Positions 43,591 through 54,084 are shown, counted from the first letter of the stretch. The stretch: 64,000 nucleotides of DNA from Halorubrum kocurii JCM 14978 (GCF_000337355.1 NZ_AOJH01000037.1:1-64000), one strand, 5' to 3'. Notes: generated by a model from the sequence alone, not told the origin. Translations and numbers: made by a program.

Positions 43591-45828
43591 ATGTCTCAAG
43601 ATTCTCGTTCAACAGAGGTTGAACGTCAGGCCGAAATTCAGCCAGGCACGTATCTGTTGAACGGGCGTGGGGAAATCCAGTTAGATGAAGTCGATGCGTT
43701 CCAATATGATTTGAAGGTTTCAGGAGGAGTCGAGCAGTATTGGGATCGGGAACAGTTCACGTCTTCTGCTGCATACTATTTAGATCAGGAGCACGGGTCG
43801 CCTGTGGCTGAAATAGGGAAGATGAATGTCCTCTCAAAGACGGATCTTTCGAGATCAGTTCGTGTTTGGCAGCGGAATGTGACGCCGATTAACCGTCAGA
43901 GTGTTACTCTTACTGCAGCACAACCGGAGGACCGAGAAAAGATCAAAAGTTTCGTTCAGTCGTGTTTCAAGCGTGCTGTACCAACTGAGAAGTACTCCTT
44001 CCGATTTCTCAATAAGATTGTACGTGATGAACCGGAGTTCACGACTGGGTCAGAAGGGTTCTCCGCCCATCCGAAACACGACGTGAAGATTCAGGTGACT
44101 GCAGATGGTAACGTGTTGGTTCATGTCGATTCTGGGTTCTCAATTCGGAGTAATTCGACGCTTGACGAGATTTATTCTGAGCAAGATAATCCGTACGGGA
44201 AGCGGGTCGCCCATGATCCGGAACGGTACGGTACGCAGGGGCAAGGAACTCTTCGAGGATGGAGTGATTATCGGTACACCGATCATATCTCAGACGCGGG
44301 GTCGTCCGTTAATGAGATGCACAAAGGCGTTGCTGATGAAGAGTGGAGACAGCGGCTTGCTGAAGAGAATCCGCGTCTCTTGAAAGTCGAATACGGTAAT
44401 AAAACTCGGCGACAGGCTCCTCATTTCCTCAGGCTATCTCCACGCATAGAGCAGGTTCAGGATCAGGACCGGGAGTTCTACTCTAGATTTAATTCCCGAA
44501 GTGCGATGATGCCTGATGAGCGGTTTGAGCTCTCAAAGGAATTCCTCCAAAATGTGAGTCGCTTACCGGTCTTGGATATGGAACTTGAACCAGGGCCGGT
44601 AAATTCATCGTACGAATTGCTGGAGATGCGTGAGGAAAACCGGTTGGTTTTCGGTGGAAAGCAGCGGGCGCGTGATCCTGGTTCGGGCCTTCGTGAGAAT
44701 GGAGTCTATCAATCTCCGTCGCAGTACAGGCTTGGCGTGCTCACCCCAGAACGGTGGGGGGAGAAGGCTTCGGAGTTGATTCCACTCATTGTTAGTGGGC
44801 TGAATGACCTGTCCGCGTCAGCAGGTGTTCGTGCGTATGGATATGAATTGGGAGACGTCTCAAATTACACGCCTGTTGTACAAGATTTACACGAAGAAAC
44901 TGACGCTGTGTTGGCAGTCGTGCCGAATAAGGGAGTAGCTGAGGACTTCGGGATCGATGATCCGTACAAGGAGTTGAAGCGCACGCTTCTGCGAAAAGGT
45001 ATTCCGACGCAGATGATGCAGAAGTCAACTGTTGATGAAATTGTGGGTCAGAAGGCAGGCATAGGGAATGACAAGTTCTTGAATGCGTTGAGTGCCGTCG
45101 TTGCGAAGGTTGGTGGGACTCCGTGGCAGATCGATTCGCTGCCGGGAAAGACAGACGCCTTCATGGGTCTCGATGTGACGTACGATGAATCTTCAGAACA
45201 ACACGCTGGGGCAAGTGCCAGCGTCGTGTTAGCCGATGGGACTACGTTTGCGGCGGAATCTACCACGCAGCAAGGTGGTGAGAAGTTTTCAGCGCGTCAC
45301 GTAGAACAGTTTGTTCGAGATCTCGTATTCGATTTCGCAGGTGAACAGGGGCGCGATATTGACCGCTTGTGTATAATGCGGGATGGAAAGATCTCTGAAG
45401 ATATTGACGCTGTTCGGGAGGGATTATCCGGCATAGAGGCAGAGATTGATATCGTAGGTATTCGGAAATCGGGCCAGCCTCGAATTGCCGAATTCGACGG
45501 GACTCGGTTCCGTATCGCAGAGAAAGGTGTTGGGTTCGTCGATGCTGATCGATCTCAATCAATTATCCATGCCTTCGGAAAGCCGGAGATTCATGATGAC
45601 AACCCTGTGGGAACACCGCGAACGTTCCGCTTGACGAAAGATTCCGGTCCGACAGACGTTGAAACGTTGACTCGGCAGGCGTACTGGCTATCTGAGATTC
45701 ACTTTGGTAGTCCGGTCCGTAGCCCGAGATTGCCAGTGCCGATCGAGTACGCTGACATGGCTGCTGAGTACGTGCGAGAGGAGTATGTCTCACCGGGAAC
45801 GGTGATTGAAGGGCCGGCGTACATCTAA
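43591..45828 (+). CDS. Long prokaryotic Argonaute with complete DEDD tetrad
   Basis: 745 residues, full length for a long pAgo (N, PAZ, MID, PIWI). In the MID domain, P-Y-K-E-L-K-R, I-P-T-Q-M-M-Q and V-V-A-K-V-G-G give the Y-K...Q...K set that binds the 5' phosphate of the guide. PIWI tetrad: D528 (M-G-L-D-V-T), E564 (G-G-E-K), D598 (M-R-D-G) and D722 (P-I-E-Y-A-D, aligned with the fourth residue in other Argonautes). So it should be able to cut a target, probably DNA, guided by short DNA, like the haloarchaeal NgAgo-type proteins. The gene is convergent with addA (38 bases between stops). Pairing with an AddAB nuclease is suggestive because RecBCD/AddAB products can serve as pAgo guides in bacteria. 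Confidence 0.92.
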   Translation: MSQDSRSTEVERQAEIQPGTYLLNGRGEIQLDEVDAFQYDLKVSGGVEQYWDREQFTSSAAYYLDQEHGSPVAEIGKMNVLSKTDLSRSVRVWQRNVTPINRQSVTLTAAQPEDREKIKSFVQSCFKRAVPTEKYSFRFLNKIVRDEPEFTTGSEGFSAHPKHDVKIQVTADGNVLVHVDSGFSIRSNSTLDEIYSEQDNPYGKRVAHDPERYGTQGQGTLRGWSDYRYTDHISDAGSSVNEMHKGVADEEWRQRLAEENPRLLKVEYGNKTRRQAPHFLRLSPRIEQVQDQDREFYSRFNSRSAMMPDERFELSKEFLQNVSRLPVLDMELEPGPVNSSYELLEMREENRLVFGGKQRARDPGSGLRENGVYQSPSQYRLGVLTPERWGEKASELIPLIVSGLNDLSASAGVRAYGYELGDVSNYTPVVQDLHEETDAVLAVVPNKGVAEDFGIDDPYKELKRTLLRKGIPTQMMQKSTVDEIVGQKAGIGNDKFLNALSAVVAKVGGTPWQIDSLPGKTDAFMGLDVTYDESSEQHAGASASVVLADGTTFAAESTTQQGGEKFSARHVEQFVRDLVFDFAGEQGRDIDRLCIMRDGKISEDIDAVREGLSGIEAEIDIVGIRKSGQPRIAEFDGTRFRIAEKGVGFVDADRSQSIIHAFGKPEIHDDNPVGTPRTFRLTKDSGPTDVETLTRQAYWLSEIHFGSPVRSPRLPVPIEYADMAAEYVREEYVSPGTVIEGPAYI

Positions 45829-45866
45829 TTACACAGCGAGTGCGTCAGCACTCGAGGCCAGTGCTT

Positions 45867-48800
45867 CTAGTCGATATGTACTGGCGTATCGTCAAGGAGC
45901 AATTCGATTTGGTGAATCGTGTTGCTGAATGCGTGCGTGAATTCGGTAGATTCCCATGTGTAGGTGTCTTCTACGTCGGTAAAGTAGAGCGTGGCAGCCA
46001 CGTCCCGTGTAGGGTCTTGTTGGCTGAGCGCGGCAGCGTATGCTTGTATCTGTGGTTGATGGTGTGTAGCTCGTTCGTCGAGAAACTCCTCGGTTGTCTC
46101 AGTTGACGGTTTCCGGTCGGTTTTGTAGTCGATGACGTGGTATGTTTTTGGAGTGACAATGAGGTGGTCGATGAAGCCGCTGACGGTGCCAGTGTCGAGG
46201 GTGAGTTCGATATAGTACTCATCATGTGTTTGTTGAACGTCGAGATCCGCATGAAAGTCGTCGAGGTAGTGGATGGCAGAGGCGGCGGCAGTTTCGATGG
46301 CGTCGTACGCTGAGTCGGGATACGTGTCGTCGGTGAGGCCCGGAGTGCGGTCGTGTTGTTCTTGGATTGCTTGGTCGATGACGGGGCGGCGGTACTCAAC
46401 TGGTGGCCGGGTTTCGCAGAGCCGGTGGACGGCGTGCCCGTAGATCGCGGCGGGGATGTCGCGGGTGTTTCGATTGGGAGAGTCGTGTCCGTCGCTATTG
46501 TCGGCATCGTGCGTTACGGCGGTGGCGGTGACCTGGTGTGTGTCGTCGTGACGTTGGAGTTGGGCGGTGCCGGCGGGGATACGGCTCAGGTCGGATGCGG
46601 AGAGGGTGAACTCCCACGGGTGTTCGTACTCGTACGCGGAGCGGTGCGTAGAGGCCGAGATGGGATCGGGGTCGTGATCGTATCGTTCGGTGTCGGGTGG
46701 GCAGCGAACTGTGATTTTACCGTGGTCGGTAGTTCCGTTGATATCGTATGGGTGCGTGACGGTGAACGAGCCGTCGGTTTCAAGTGTATTCCAATTCCGT
46801 ACAGCGCCATCGTCGTCGCCGAAGAGCGCCGGTTGGACCCAGTCGCGGTAGGAGCTCGGGTTGTCCGGGTCGGGTTGTTCGATTCCCGTTTCATGGTCGT
46901 TATCGGCGGTGTGGCGGCCGGTGAGTATGAGGTGGTCTTCGGCGCGTGTGGCGGCGACGTAGAGGACGCGTTTTTCTTCGGCATGCTCTTCTGCGCGACG
47001 GCGGTCGCGGGCCACGTGTCGCATAAGCGTCGCGTTCGTGTCGGTGCGGTCGTCAGTAGGAACGTTCAGGCCGAGGACGGGACGCCGCTCACCATCGATC
47101 GGGACGCGTTCGTACTCGATGCTGCCGTTGCTGAGACGGGCTTTGTCGTTGAAACCTTTCCCAAGACCGGGGACGACGACAACCGGGTACTCCTGACCTT
47201 TCGCTTCGTGGACGGTCATGATACGGACACCGGTCGCGTCGGTGGCGTCGTTGGCTTCGGGTTCCTTCCGTGCCTGTTCAGCGTGGTTGGTGAGGCGCGT
47301 AGTGACACGGTCGAGACTGGGGACGCCGCTGGCGTCGAATTCGCGGAGTTTGTCGCGGAGTTTGTCGATGTTGGCGAGAGCGGTGGTACCGCGTTCGTCG
47401 GCGGCGATCGCGGCGAGATACCCGGTTTCTTCGAGGATTCGGTCAGCAAGCGCGACCCAACTGTCAGCGGTCGCTCCGGGTATGTCGTCGGTGCCGGCGT
47501 ACGCACGCCAGCGTTCGAGGTCGGTAACGACGGATGTCACGTCCGGATCGTCGCTTGCTTGGAGAGAGGTCCATAACGTGTCGCCTGGGTCGTGAGCGGT
47601 TGCGAGTTGTGTGTCGGTGAGGCCGCACAATGGAGATCGGGCGGCGGCGTACAGCGCGATGTCGTCGGTCGGGTCTGCGAGCGCGTCGAGGAGTGCGGTG
47701 AACGCGCGGATTTCCGGCGTGTCGTAGAACCCTTCGCCTTTGATGACGGTGTACGGAAGGTTTGCGCCGCGAAGTCCGCGCTCGTAGTCTTTGAGATCGC
47801 TGCGGGACCGGATGAGCACGGCAATGTCGTCTGGTGTGACGGGACGCGTGTCGTCGTCGGTGTCGTCGTCGTGATCGGTGACGAGCGTTTCGTCGTTGAG
47901 TAGTTCGGCGATTCGGTTAGCGATGGCAGTCGCTTCGATGTCGCCCGGTTCGGATTCGGGAAGGTCGGTCAGGTCGTGATCCGGAGAGAGATACCGGTCG
48001 CGGAGGTCGGCGTCGACCGGGACGGGTAGGTACTCGGTGATCGGATCGAGATCGGTTGGCGTGTCGCGCCCGGCGATGAGTGGAGCGCTCACCGCTTCGT
48101 ACGGTTCGTCGTCACCGTACCCGAACACGCAGTCAAACAGGCCGTTGATACCACGGAGTGTCTCGGGGAGGGTACGGAAGTTCGTGGTGAGCGCCGGGTC
48201 GCATACACTCGATCCGTTCGTGGTGTTCGCGGCATGGATCGTGTCAGCGGCATCGTCGAAGACGGTGACGTCAGCGTCCCGGAACCGGTAGATGCTCTGT
48301 TTGATGTCGCCAACGACACACACGTTATCAGCGTCAAACGGGTCCGAATCGCTTGTGAGCGCTTGGACCAGTTGCCACTGCCGCGTGTTGGTGTCTTGAA
48401 ACTCATCGACCATGACGTACCAGAGATCCTCACGGAGGCGGTCGGTTGCCTCGGTGTTTGTGTCCGTCAGGAAGGTGAGGGCGTGCCCAATCAGGTCGTT
48501 GTAGTCGAGTACACCACGCTGCTGTTTCCGGTCGTCGTACTTGGTGAGCGCCGTGTCAGCGAGGTCGGCGAGCGCGATCAGGAGGTCGTGAGCATCACGG
48601 TCGGGGTCAACTGACACGTCGGTCGGCTGGGCGTCTGGTTCAAGCGCATCAAGTACACTGTCCATCGCCTCCCGGAAGCGTACTGCGGTCTGGCCGTCGC
48701 TCTCTCGAAACGACTTGTTCCCGTAGTACGTTCCGTCACCGTACCGGTCACCGTCACCGTTCGTGAGAATGTCGCAGAGGGTGAGACACAGCGAGAGCTG

Positions 48801-49739
48801 CGTGATCGGAGACATGGCCTCGACATCCATACTGGTGAGGTCCTCGTAGAAGTCAAGAATCTCATTTCCGACACGTTTCATCGGATTTGTTCCGAGTCTG
48901 TCGCTGACTTCGTCGTCGCCGTACAACTCACGGAGGGTGTCAAGATCCTCACGGACGGTATCGAGCAAGTGATTCGGATCGACATCCAGTGGATGTAGTT
49001 CGACGAGGTACGCCTCGTACTCGTCGAGGTCTTCCAAGTCACGAATCTCGTCGATCCAGTGGCCGGTCATGTCGGGTTCGGCAATGAGTCCGGCGAGCAC
49101 ATCCACGAGTTTTGTCCGGTCGAACACGGGGGCAAGCTTCTGCGTTTTTGGGGGATTTGATTCGACAAGTTCGGTCGCAACCGTCGTGCGAAGCTGCGCG
49201 GTTTCACCGGCTTCGAGCACGTCGAAGTCAGGGTCGACGGCAGGATGCGTGACAGCGTACTCCTCAAGGATCCGACTACAGAACCCGTGTGTAGTGTCGA
49301 TGTACCCAGCTTCGACGCCGTCGGCAGCGGCGCGCCAGACGGCCCACTGATCTGGGTCGTCGATGTCCGCGAGGCGGTCGCGGATCTTCTCGCGGATGGA
49401 GCGTTTCAGGTCTTCGGCGGCGCGGTCCGTGAACGTCGTGACGACGATTCGTTCAGGGAGGCGGCGCGCCGCTGCCGGGTCTGTGATTCGGTCGATGTCG
49501 TCCGGGACATGGTACGCGGGCTCCCCATTACCGGCAGTGAGGCTTTCCGGGCCGTCGAGGTGTGCCCGGAGGATCGTGAGGTACCGTTCGGTGAGCGTCG
49601 TCGTTTTCCCGGTCCCGGCACCGGCTTTCACCGTGACGTTTCGGTCGATCGTACGGGCAGCGCGTTGCTGTGCGCGGGTCAGCGGGATATCGTTGTCGCC
49701 GGCGGGGTGTGAGTCGTCTGTGTGCGTGTCGTCAGTCAT
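45867..49739 (-). CDS. addA: AddA-like UvrD helicase with RecB-type nuclease
   Basis: About 1290 residues from the ATG at 49739, in an ATGA overlap with the addB stop; an earlier in-frame start lies inside addB and is unlikely. N-terminal superfamily 1 helicase: Q-motif L-T-R-A-Q-Q-R-A-A, Walker A A-G-A-G-T-G-K-T (39-46), D-E-F-Q-D-T-N (motif II), and R-A-E-D-H motif VI region. The C-terminal nuclease has V-S-G-F-I-D and V-I-D-Y-K-T-D. AddAB processes double-strand DNA ends for recombination and degrades foreign linear DNA. The gene is GC-rich like the chromosome, unlike the following module. Confidence 0.85.
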   Translation of the reverse strand: MTDDTHTDDSHPAGDNDIPLTRAQQRAARTIDRNVTVKAGAGTGKTTTLTERYLTILRAHLDGPESLTAGNGEPAYHVPDDIDRITDPAAARRLPERIVVTTFTDRAAEDLKRSIREKIRDRLADIDDPDQWAVWRAAADGVEAGYIDTTHGFCSRILEEYAVTHPAVDPDFDVLEAGETAQLRTTVATELVESNPPKTQKLAPVFDRTKLVDVLAGLIAEPDMTGHWIDEIRDLEDLDEYEAYLVELHPLDVDPNHLLDTVREDLDTLRELYGDDEVSDRLGTNPMKRVGNEILDFYEDLTSMDVEAMSPITQLSLCLTLCDILTNGDGDRYGDGTYYGNKSFRESDGQTAVRFREAMDSVLDALEPDAQPTDVSVDPDRDAHDLLIALADLADTALTKYDDRKQQRGVLDYNDLIGHALTFLTDTNTEATDRLREDLWYVMVDEFQDTNTRQWQLVQALTSDSDPFDADNVCVVGDIKQSIYRFRDADVTVFDDAADTIHAANTTNGSSVCDPALTTNFRTLPETLRGINGLFDCVFGYGDDEPYEAVSAPLIAGRDTPTDLDPITEYLPVPVDADLRDRYLSPDHDLTDLPESEPGDIEATAIANRIAELLNDETLVTDHDDDTDDDTRPVTPDDIAVLIRSRSDLKDYERGLRGANLPYTVIKGEGFYDTPEIRAFTALLDALADPTDDIALYAAARSPLCGLTDTQLATAHDPGDTLWTSLQASDDPDVTSVVTDLERWRAYAGTDDIPGATADSWVALADRILEETGYLAAIAADERGTTALANIDKLRDKLREFDASGVPSLDRVTTRLTNHAEQARKEPEANDATDATGVRIMTVHEAKGQEYPVVVVPGLGKGFNDKARLSNGSIEYERVPIDGERRPVLGLNVPTDDRTDTNATLMRHVARDRRRAEEHAEEKRVLYVAATRAEDHLILTGRHTADNDHETGIEQPDPDNPSSYRDWVQPALFGDDDGAVRNWNTLETDGSFTVTHPYDINGTTDHGKITVRCPPDTERYDHDPDPISASTHRSAYEYEHPWEFTLSASDLSRIPAGTAQLQRHDDTHQVTATAVTHDADNSDGHDSPNRNTRDIPAAIYGHAVHRLCETRPPVEYRRPVIDQAIQEQHDRTPGLTDDTYPDSAYDAIETAAASAIHYLDDFHADLDVQQTHDEYYIELTLDTGTVSGFIDHLIVTPKTYHVIDYKTDRKPSTETTEEFLDERATHHQPQIQAYAAALSQQDPTRDVAATLYFTDVEDTYTWESTEFTHAFSNTIHQIELLLDDTPVHID

Positions 49740-52700
49740 TTGGTGTCCTCCGTGTCGAGGCCGGGAGCGTAGTGCGGCGTGTTCGTGTCGGTGAGCTGCT
49801 GGTGAACGGCGTGTCTGCGGTGGTGGCGGACGTCGCACGCGTCCCGATACGGACAGTACTCGCACCCGGCGGTATCGGGGTCGAGGACGGTTGGGTGAAA
49901 CGCCCCGTCGTCGACGGCGGCCGAGATGCGGGCGATCCGGTCGGGAACAGTCTCATGAAGGAATTCGTTGAACTCGTTGCGCGTGTCGAACGTGAGCGAT
50001 CGGTAGCGTCGCAACGGGTCCGGGTCGTCTGTTCCCCAGTACGCGTGGGCGGCATCTTCGTCACCGCCGATCGTGCCGTCGTGCGGGGAGACAGAACTCT
50101 TCGGAGTCACTCGGTAGTAGGACGCTCCGACGGGTTCGCCGTCGAGCGCGTCTTCGGCCATCAATAAGTACGCGGGGAGCTGAAAGGCGTACCCGTCGAT
50201 CGTATCGCTCTCGCTGTTCGTGCTCCCTGTCTTGTAGTCTACGCCGACGAGTCCGCCGTCTGATGTGATATCGAGCCGGTCGATTTTTCCACGGATCTCC
50301 ACGTCTGTCCCGGGAACGCGGACAGGGCCGTCCGAGATCACTTCGGGGCCGGGCTCGTCAGGGGTGAGTCCGACGTGTGCCTCGAAGTACGTCGGCGTTA
50401 CGTCCCGGGGAGCGAGTTCGACCTCGGCACGGAGGAACCGTTTGAACAGTCCGGCAGCGGCGACTGAGTCTCCGTATTGGTTGTCCGGAACGTCCAGCCC
50501 GTCGAATAGAGCCGCGAGCCACGCGTCGTGGAACGCGGTGTCACGTGCGTCCAACTCCACGAGCCGCTCAGCCGCAACCGCGTACAATTTCGTTTCTGCG
50601 TCCGACAGTGTATCCCCGGTGACGTTCTGGTGGCCTGCCGCCCGCCAGTCCCGGTAGAAGCGCTCGAGCACGTCGTGGACGTACGTGCCGACGTCGAGCG
50701 CGTCTGGCTCCAACGTGACCTCGTCATCCGGTTCGATGTCGAGGACGTTTCCGAGGTAATACTTGAACCCGCAGTCGGCGAACGTTTCGAGGCGGCTCGG
50801 ACTGTACGGTTTTCCGCCATCTCGCAAGTCAGAGATGACTTCTGGGTCGACGTGCCCATCGTACTTACCGACTGTATCAGCTGCGCGTGCGGCAGCAACT
50901 TGTACGCCGCCTGCGAGCCGTTCAGGCGCGTTCGCACCCGGTATATCGATGTCGTACGTGTCAGCGTTCTCCACGACCTCCCTCGGTGTGACGGCGTCCG
51001 TGTCGATGGCAGTGGCGAGCGATCGATGGACGTCTGCGTACGTCGCTGGTCCCGCGCGGTTGCTGTCACCACGTTTGACCTCCTGTTCGGTGACGCGTTC
51101 AAGTTCTAGCACCGTGTCGGCGATGACGTACGGGTCACCATTCGCATCGCGCTCAGGCGCGGTGAACGTCACCGTCGCGTCGGACGCAAGCAACTGCGCG
51201 AACACGTACCGCGTCCCTGAGACAGGGTCCGCAGCTTCGAAGTCCGAATGCGCGTCGTTGAGCGGCCGCGCGAACGCCAAGCGGCGCGGGGGCGACGGCG
51301 TGTGTTCGGTCGTGAGTCCCGGTACGATCACGTGATCCGTGTCGTTCCCGACCGCCTCGACCGGTGAGCACACGCGGACGCTGTTCGACTCCCGACCGAT
51401 CGTCGTGTCAATCGAGATTTGTTCGAGCGCGCGTCGAAGGGCTTCAACAGTCGTGTCCGCGTCGACAGTCCGCCGACTTGATGGCCGGAGATCAGTCAGT
51501 GATGCACACACGTCGGCCACGGCCTCTATCGCCTGTTGCTCCCGAGCCGTCACGTGCCGTGAAAACTCGACGCCATCCGTGAGGTTCGTCCCGTCGTCAC
51601 TCGTCGGGATGCCAAGAGCGGCGAACAGCTCCTGACGGGCAGCGTCGAAGTCATCGTTGGTTGCGAACTTGTCACACGCCTCAACGGCGTCTCGGACCAG
51701 GTTCTCGTCCGTCGCCTCCACGTGGTCAGCGAGCACAGAGACCTGTGTCGACTCCAATAACTCTGCGGTCCGAAGCACCCGACGAGTAGATCCTCGCTGA
51801 CCGGGATACACGAGTGGGTTCGACAGCAGTCTGACCAGCGGAGCCTGTCGGTCTGGCTCCGTCCCGAGATCCATCACCGCTTCGAACAGCTTCCCAGTCG
51901 ACGTAGCGAAAAATGACTGCGACGAATGGAACGATACCGGCACGTCCGCATCATGGAGTCCATCCGTGAGCCGGTCGCCGTACGTTTCTGTATCGAACGG
52001 CGCGACAGCGATCGCTTCGGGATTGACACCCTCCCCGATTAGCGACCGCACCTCGCTCACGACGGCGCGCACCTCTCGCTGAATCGTTGCGTGCGTCTCG
52101 ACTGCCACGCCGGAGCCGACCGTGACTGACTCGTCGCCTCCGTCGACGTGCTGGTACAGAGATGCAGCCGCGGTTTCCCGCAATGTAGGCGATTCCGAGT
52201 GTTCGACAGTCGCTGTCGACGTGAACCCAAGATCGGCGTACCACTCATAGATGCGGCGGACGGCGTCGTCCGCGCCGTTCGGCTCATCGCTTTCAGTTAC
52301 GCGCGGTACCACGACCCCAGTGTCGAACGTGTCAGCAAGTAGTTCAACGAGATTGCGTTCCAATGGCGAGATCGTTTGGAACGAACCGATGACCACTACG
52401 TCGGTCGCGGCGAGTTCGGACCCCACGAGCTGCTGTCCGGCGTTGAGGACGTGACGGAACCGTTCACTCCGGAACGTCTTCGCGTTGCCGAGCCCGTCAC
52501 GACGTGCCTCGTGAACCAGCCTGACGAACTGCGACAACACGCGCCCGAGATTTGGAAGCCCTTCCCGGGTGAGACGCTGCTTGACTTCATCCGCTGTGAT
52601 CGCGTCCGCAAACTCCAGCAGCGTCAAGAGTTCTTCAGCCTGTTCGATGAGCCCAACGGCAGGGTCATTCTCGGTATATAACGGGTGGGTTGGATCTTCA

Positions 52701-53002
52701 ATGCGAGCGAGCGCTTCCTCGACGATCCACCGACGCTCCGCGTCCGTGACGAACGTCGACGGTCCGGCATACGTATCTGCCTCGTACAGCGCGTCGACGA
52801 GCGTCCGAAACCCGTCAAGCTGAAGTTCTACACGTGACCCGTGCGCATTCCACTGATCACCGATAACTGTATCGTCCACCGCCGGCGGTTCAAGATACAA
52901 CACCGAGTGCGGCACGCCCGTAGCCCGGTCACCAGCCCACCGGAGTGCGGTACCCCGACTGCGGGAGGGCGTCGATCGAGAGAACATCCGGCAGGTCGTC
53001 AT
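49736..53002 (-). CDS. addB: AddB-like nuclease subunit with 4Fe-4S site
   Basis: 1088 residues. The C-terminal nuclease is clear: C-G-F-K-Y-Y as first cluster cysteine, E-I-R-G-K-I-D-R-L-D and G-V-D-Y-K-T-G as PD-(D/E)XK core, and C-E-Y-C-P-Y-R-D-A-C with the other three cysteines of the iron-sulphur staple. The helicase-like N-terminal part has lost a standard Walker A, in line with AddB of several groups. It forms an operon with addA (4-base overlap). The start at 53002 lies 163 bases from the second queC fragment, so the operon borders a module junction. Confidence 0.85.
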   Translation of the reverse strand: MTTCRMFSRSTPSRSRGTALRWAGDRATGVPHSVLYLEPPAVDDTVIGDQWNAHGSRVELQLDGFRTLVDALYEADTYAGPSTFVTDAERRWIVEEALARIEDPTHPLYTENDPAVGLIEQAEELLTLLEFADAITADEVKQRLTREGLPNLGRVLSQFVRLVHEARRDGLGNAKTFRSERFRHVLNAGQQLVGSELAATDVVVIGSFQTISPLERNLVELLADTFDTGVVVPRVTESDEPNGADDAVRRIYEWYADLGFTSTATVEHSESPTLRETAAASLYQHVDGGDESVTVGSGVAVETHATIQREVRAVVSEVRSLIGEGVNPEAIAVAPFDTETYGDRLTDGLHDADVPVSFHSSQSFFATSTGKLFEAVMDLGTEPDRQAPLVRLLSNPLVYPGQRGSTRRVLRTAELLESTQVSVLADHVEATDENLVRDAVEACDKFATNDDFDAARQELFAALGIPTSDDGTNLTDGVEFSRHVTAREQQAIEAVADVCASLTDLRPSSRRTVDADTTVEALRRALEQISIDTTIGRESNSVRVCSPVEAVGNDTDHVIVPGLTTEHTPSPPRRLAFARPLNDAHSDFEAADPVSGTRYVFAQLLASDATVTFTAPERDANGDPYVIADTVLELERVTEQEVKRGDSNRAGPATYADVHRSLATAIDTDAVTPREVVENADTYDIDIPGANAPERLAGGVQVAAARAADTVGKYDGHVDPEVISDLRDGGKPYSPSRLETFADCGFKYYLGNVLDIEPDDEVTLEPDALDVGTYVHDVLERFYRDWRAAGHQNVTGDTLSDAETKLYAVAAERLVELDARDTAFHDAWLAALFDGLDVPDNQYGDSVAAAGLFKRFLRAEVELAPRDVTPTYFEAHVGLTPDEPGPEVISDGPVRVPGTDVEIRGKIDRLDITSDGGLVGVDYKTGSTNSESDTIDGYAFQLPAYLLMAEDALDGEPVGASYYRVTPKSSVSPHDGTIGGDEDAAHAYWGTDDPDPLRRYRSLTFDTRNEFNEFLHETVPDRIARISAAVDDGAFHPTVLDPDTAGCEYCPYRDACDVRHHRRHAVHQQLTDTNTPHYAPGLDTEDTK

Positions 53003-53165
53003 TATGTTATCCTCTCGTGATCACTACGTGAAACTTGTGCTGTCCAAGCCGGTGTCTCTCAGGTGAATTAGACCCTGCTACAGATGTAACTCACCCTACC
53101 ACTAATCTGTTGAGTGGTGTACTCGGAGGTAGCGAATCTGACGGTACCATGGGGATCACCCGGCG

Positions 53166-53439
53166 GGCCTTTTTCGATGCCTTTCAGAACGTCATTGATG
53201 TCGGGACAAAACCGGAGACAGAGATTGAACTGAAAGCGCCGTTCGTTGAGTGGTCGAAAACGGAAATCGCGGAGCGCGGGTTGGAGCTCGGCGTGCCGTA
53301 CAAGATGACGTGGTCGTGTTACCGCGATGAGGAGCCGGCGTGTGGAACGTGTGATGCGTGTGCCTTCCGGCTTGAAGCGTTCCGGAACGCTGGGTCACGC
53401 GATCCGATCGGGTATGCTGAGCGGCCGGAGTTCTCGTAA
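53166..53439 (+). pseudogene. queC 3'-end fragment, copy 2
   Basis: Matches 42931-43204 of intact queC without gaps and ends at the same stop. It encodes the last 90 residues, with all zinc cysteines. By eye there are about 25 base differences, and apart from the junction residue only two change an amino acid (Glu to Lys in P-Y-K-M, Glu to Gly in I-G-Y). The pattern is that of a gene under selection, so this is the end of a diverged, once functional queC, not a local copy that has decayed. A GTG/ATG upstream opens a longer frame (from 53035) but the added part is unrelated to QueC. Confidence 0.85.
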
Positions 53440-53492
53440 GCGAAATCGGGAATATATCGGTATGAATTGTGTTAATCGCTCAGATGTTTTCC

Positions 53493-53867
53493 CTATTTTC
53501 CCCAGACTGTACCGATACCAAGCTTTTCTCCGAGGAGTTTTAGCATCAAAATCAGAAATCCCAGAATCAAAATTGTTCCAAGATGTCCAAATATCGGATG
53601 TACAAGATCAGAGGTGATATCTGGCGAAATAAACAGCAATACTAACCCAGCAAGAACGAATCCTGCTGTGTAGGTTTTTGTCCAATATTTGGCAGAGATA
53701 TAGATACTCAACAGCATAATTCCCGTTAGCAATAAAAAGACAAATCCGGCTACGACGTCACCCCAAGCGGTTTGCGCGTAGACAACTCCCAGAAAAACGG
53801 CAATTGATGGTAACGCGATCTCGAAAATAGCCCGAACAATTCCGTTCGTTATTGTTGGTGTTCCCAT
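53493..53867 (-). CDS. Small four-helix membrane protein
   Basis: 124 residues with four hydrophobic segments: about 11-30 (A-I-F-E-I-A-L-P-S-I-A-V-F-L), 38-58 (V-A-G-F-V-F-L-L-L-T-G), 67-83 (T-A-G-F-V-L-A-G-L-V-L-L-F-I) and 93-112 (G-T-I-L-I-L-G-F-L-I-L). No known family. It is the first gene of the low-GC module after the queC fragment, divergent from the FtsZ-AAA gene by 218 bases. It could anchor that protein, but nothing in the sequence proves a link. Confidence 0.6.
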   Translation of the reverse strand: MGTPTITNGIVRAIFEIALPSIAVFLGVVYAQTAWGDVVAGFVFLLLTGIMLLSIYISAKYWTKTYTAGFVLAGLVLLFISPDITSDLVHPIFGHLGTILILGFLILMLKLLGEKLGIGTVWGK

Positions 53868-54084
53868 TTTATAATGTCACACTCTATTTCTCATAGGTCT
53901 ACTAAGTCCACTGTGGATGAGATATAATTAATTCTACGGATTCTAGTTGGTCCGATAATATCCGAGCCATACACGAAAGGCTAGCCTAGTGTCAGCTTCC
54001 ATCTTATACCTTTTATTAACTAATATTCAAGAGTACATTCTCCGATTTGGCAAAGGTTAGGTGCTCAGGTTAGTTAGATTAGGT

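Noticed and set aside
46353-47576. 407-codon plus-strand ORF
   Set aside because: Antisense to addA across conserved helicase motifs; a high-GC shadow.
53035-53439. A separate complete gene containing the QueC end
   Set aside because: Only the part from 53166 is related to QueC; the PP-loop is absent, so it cannot be a working synthase.
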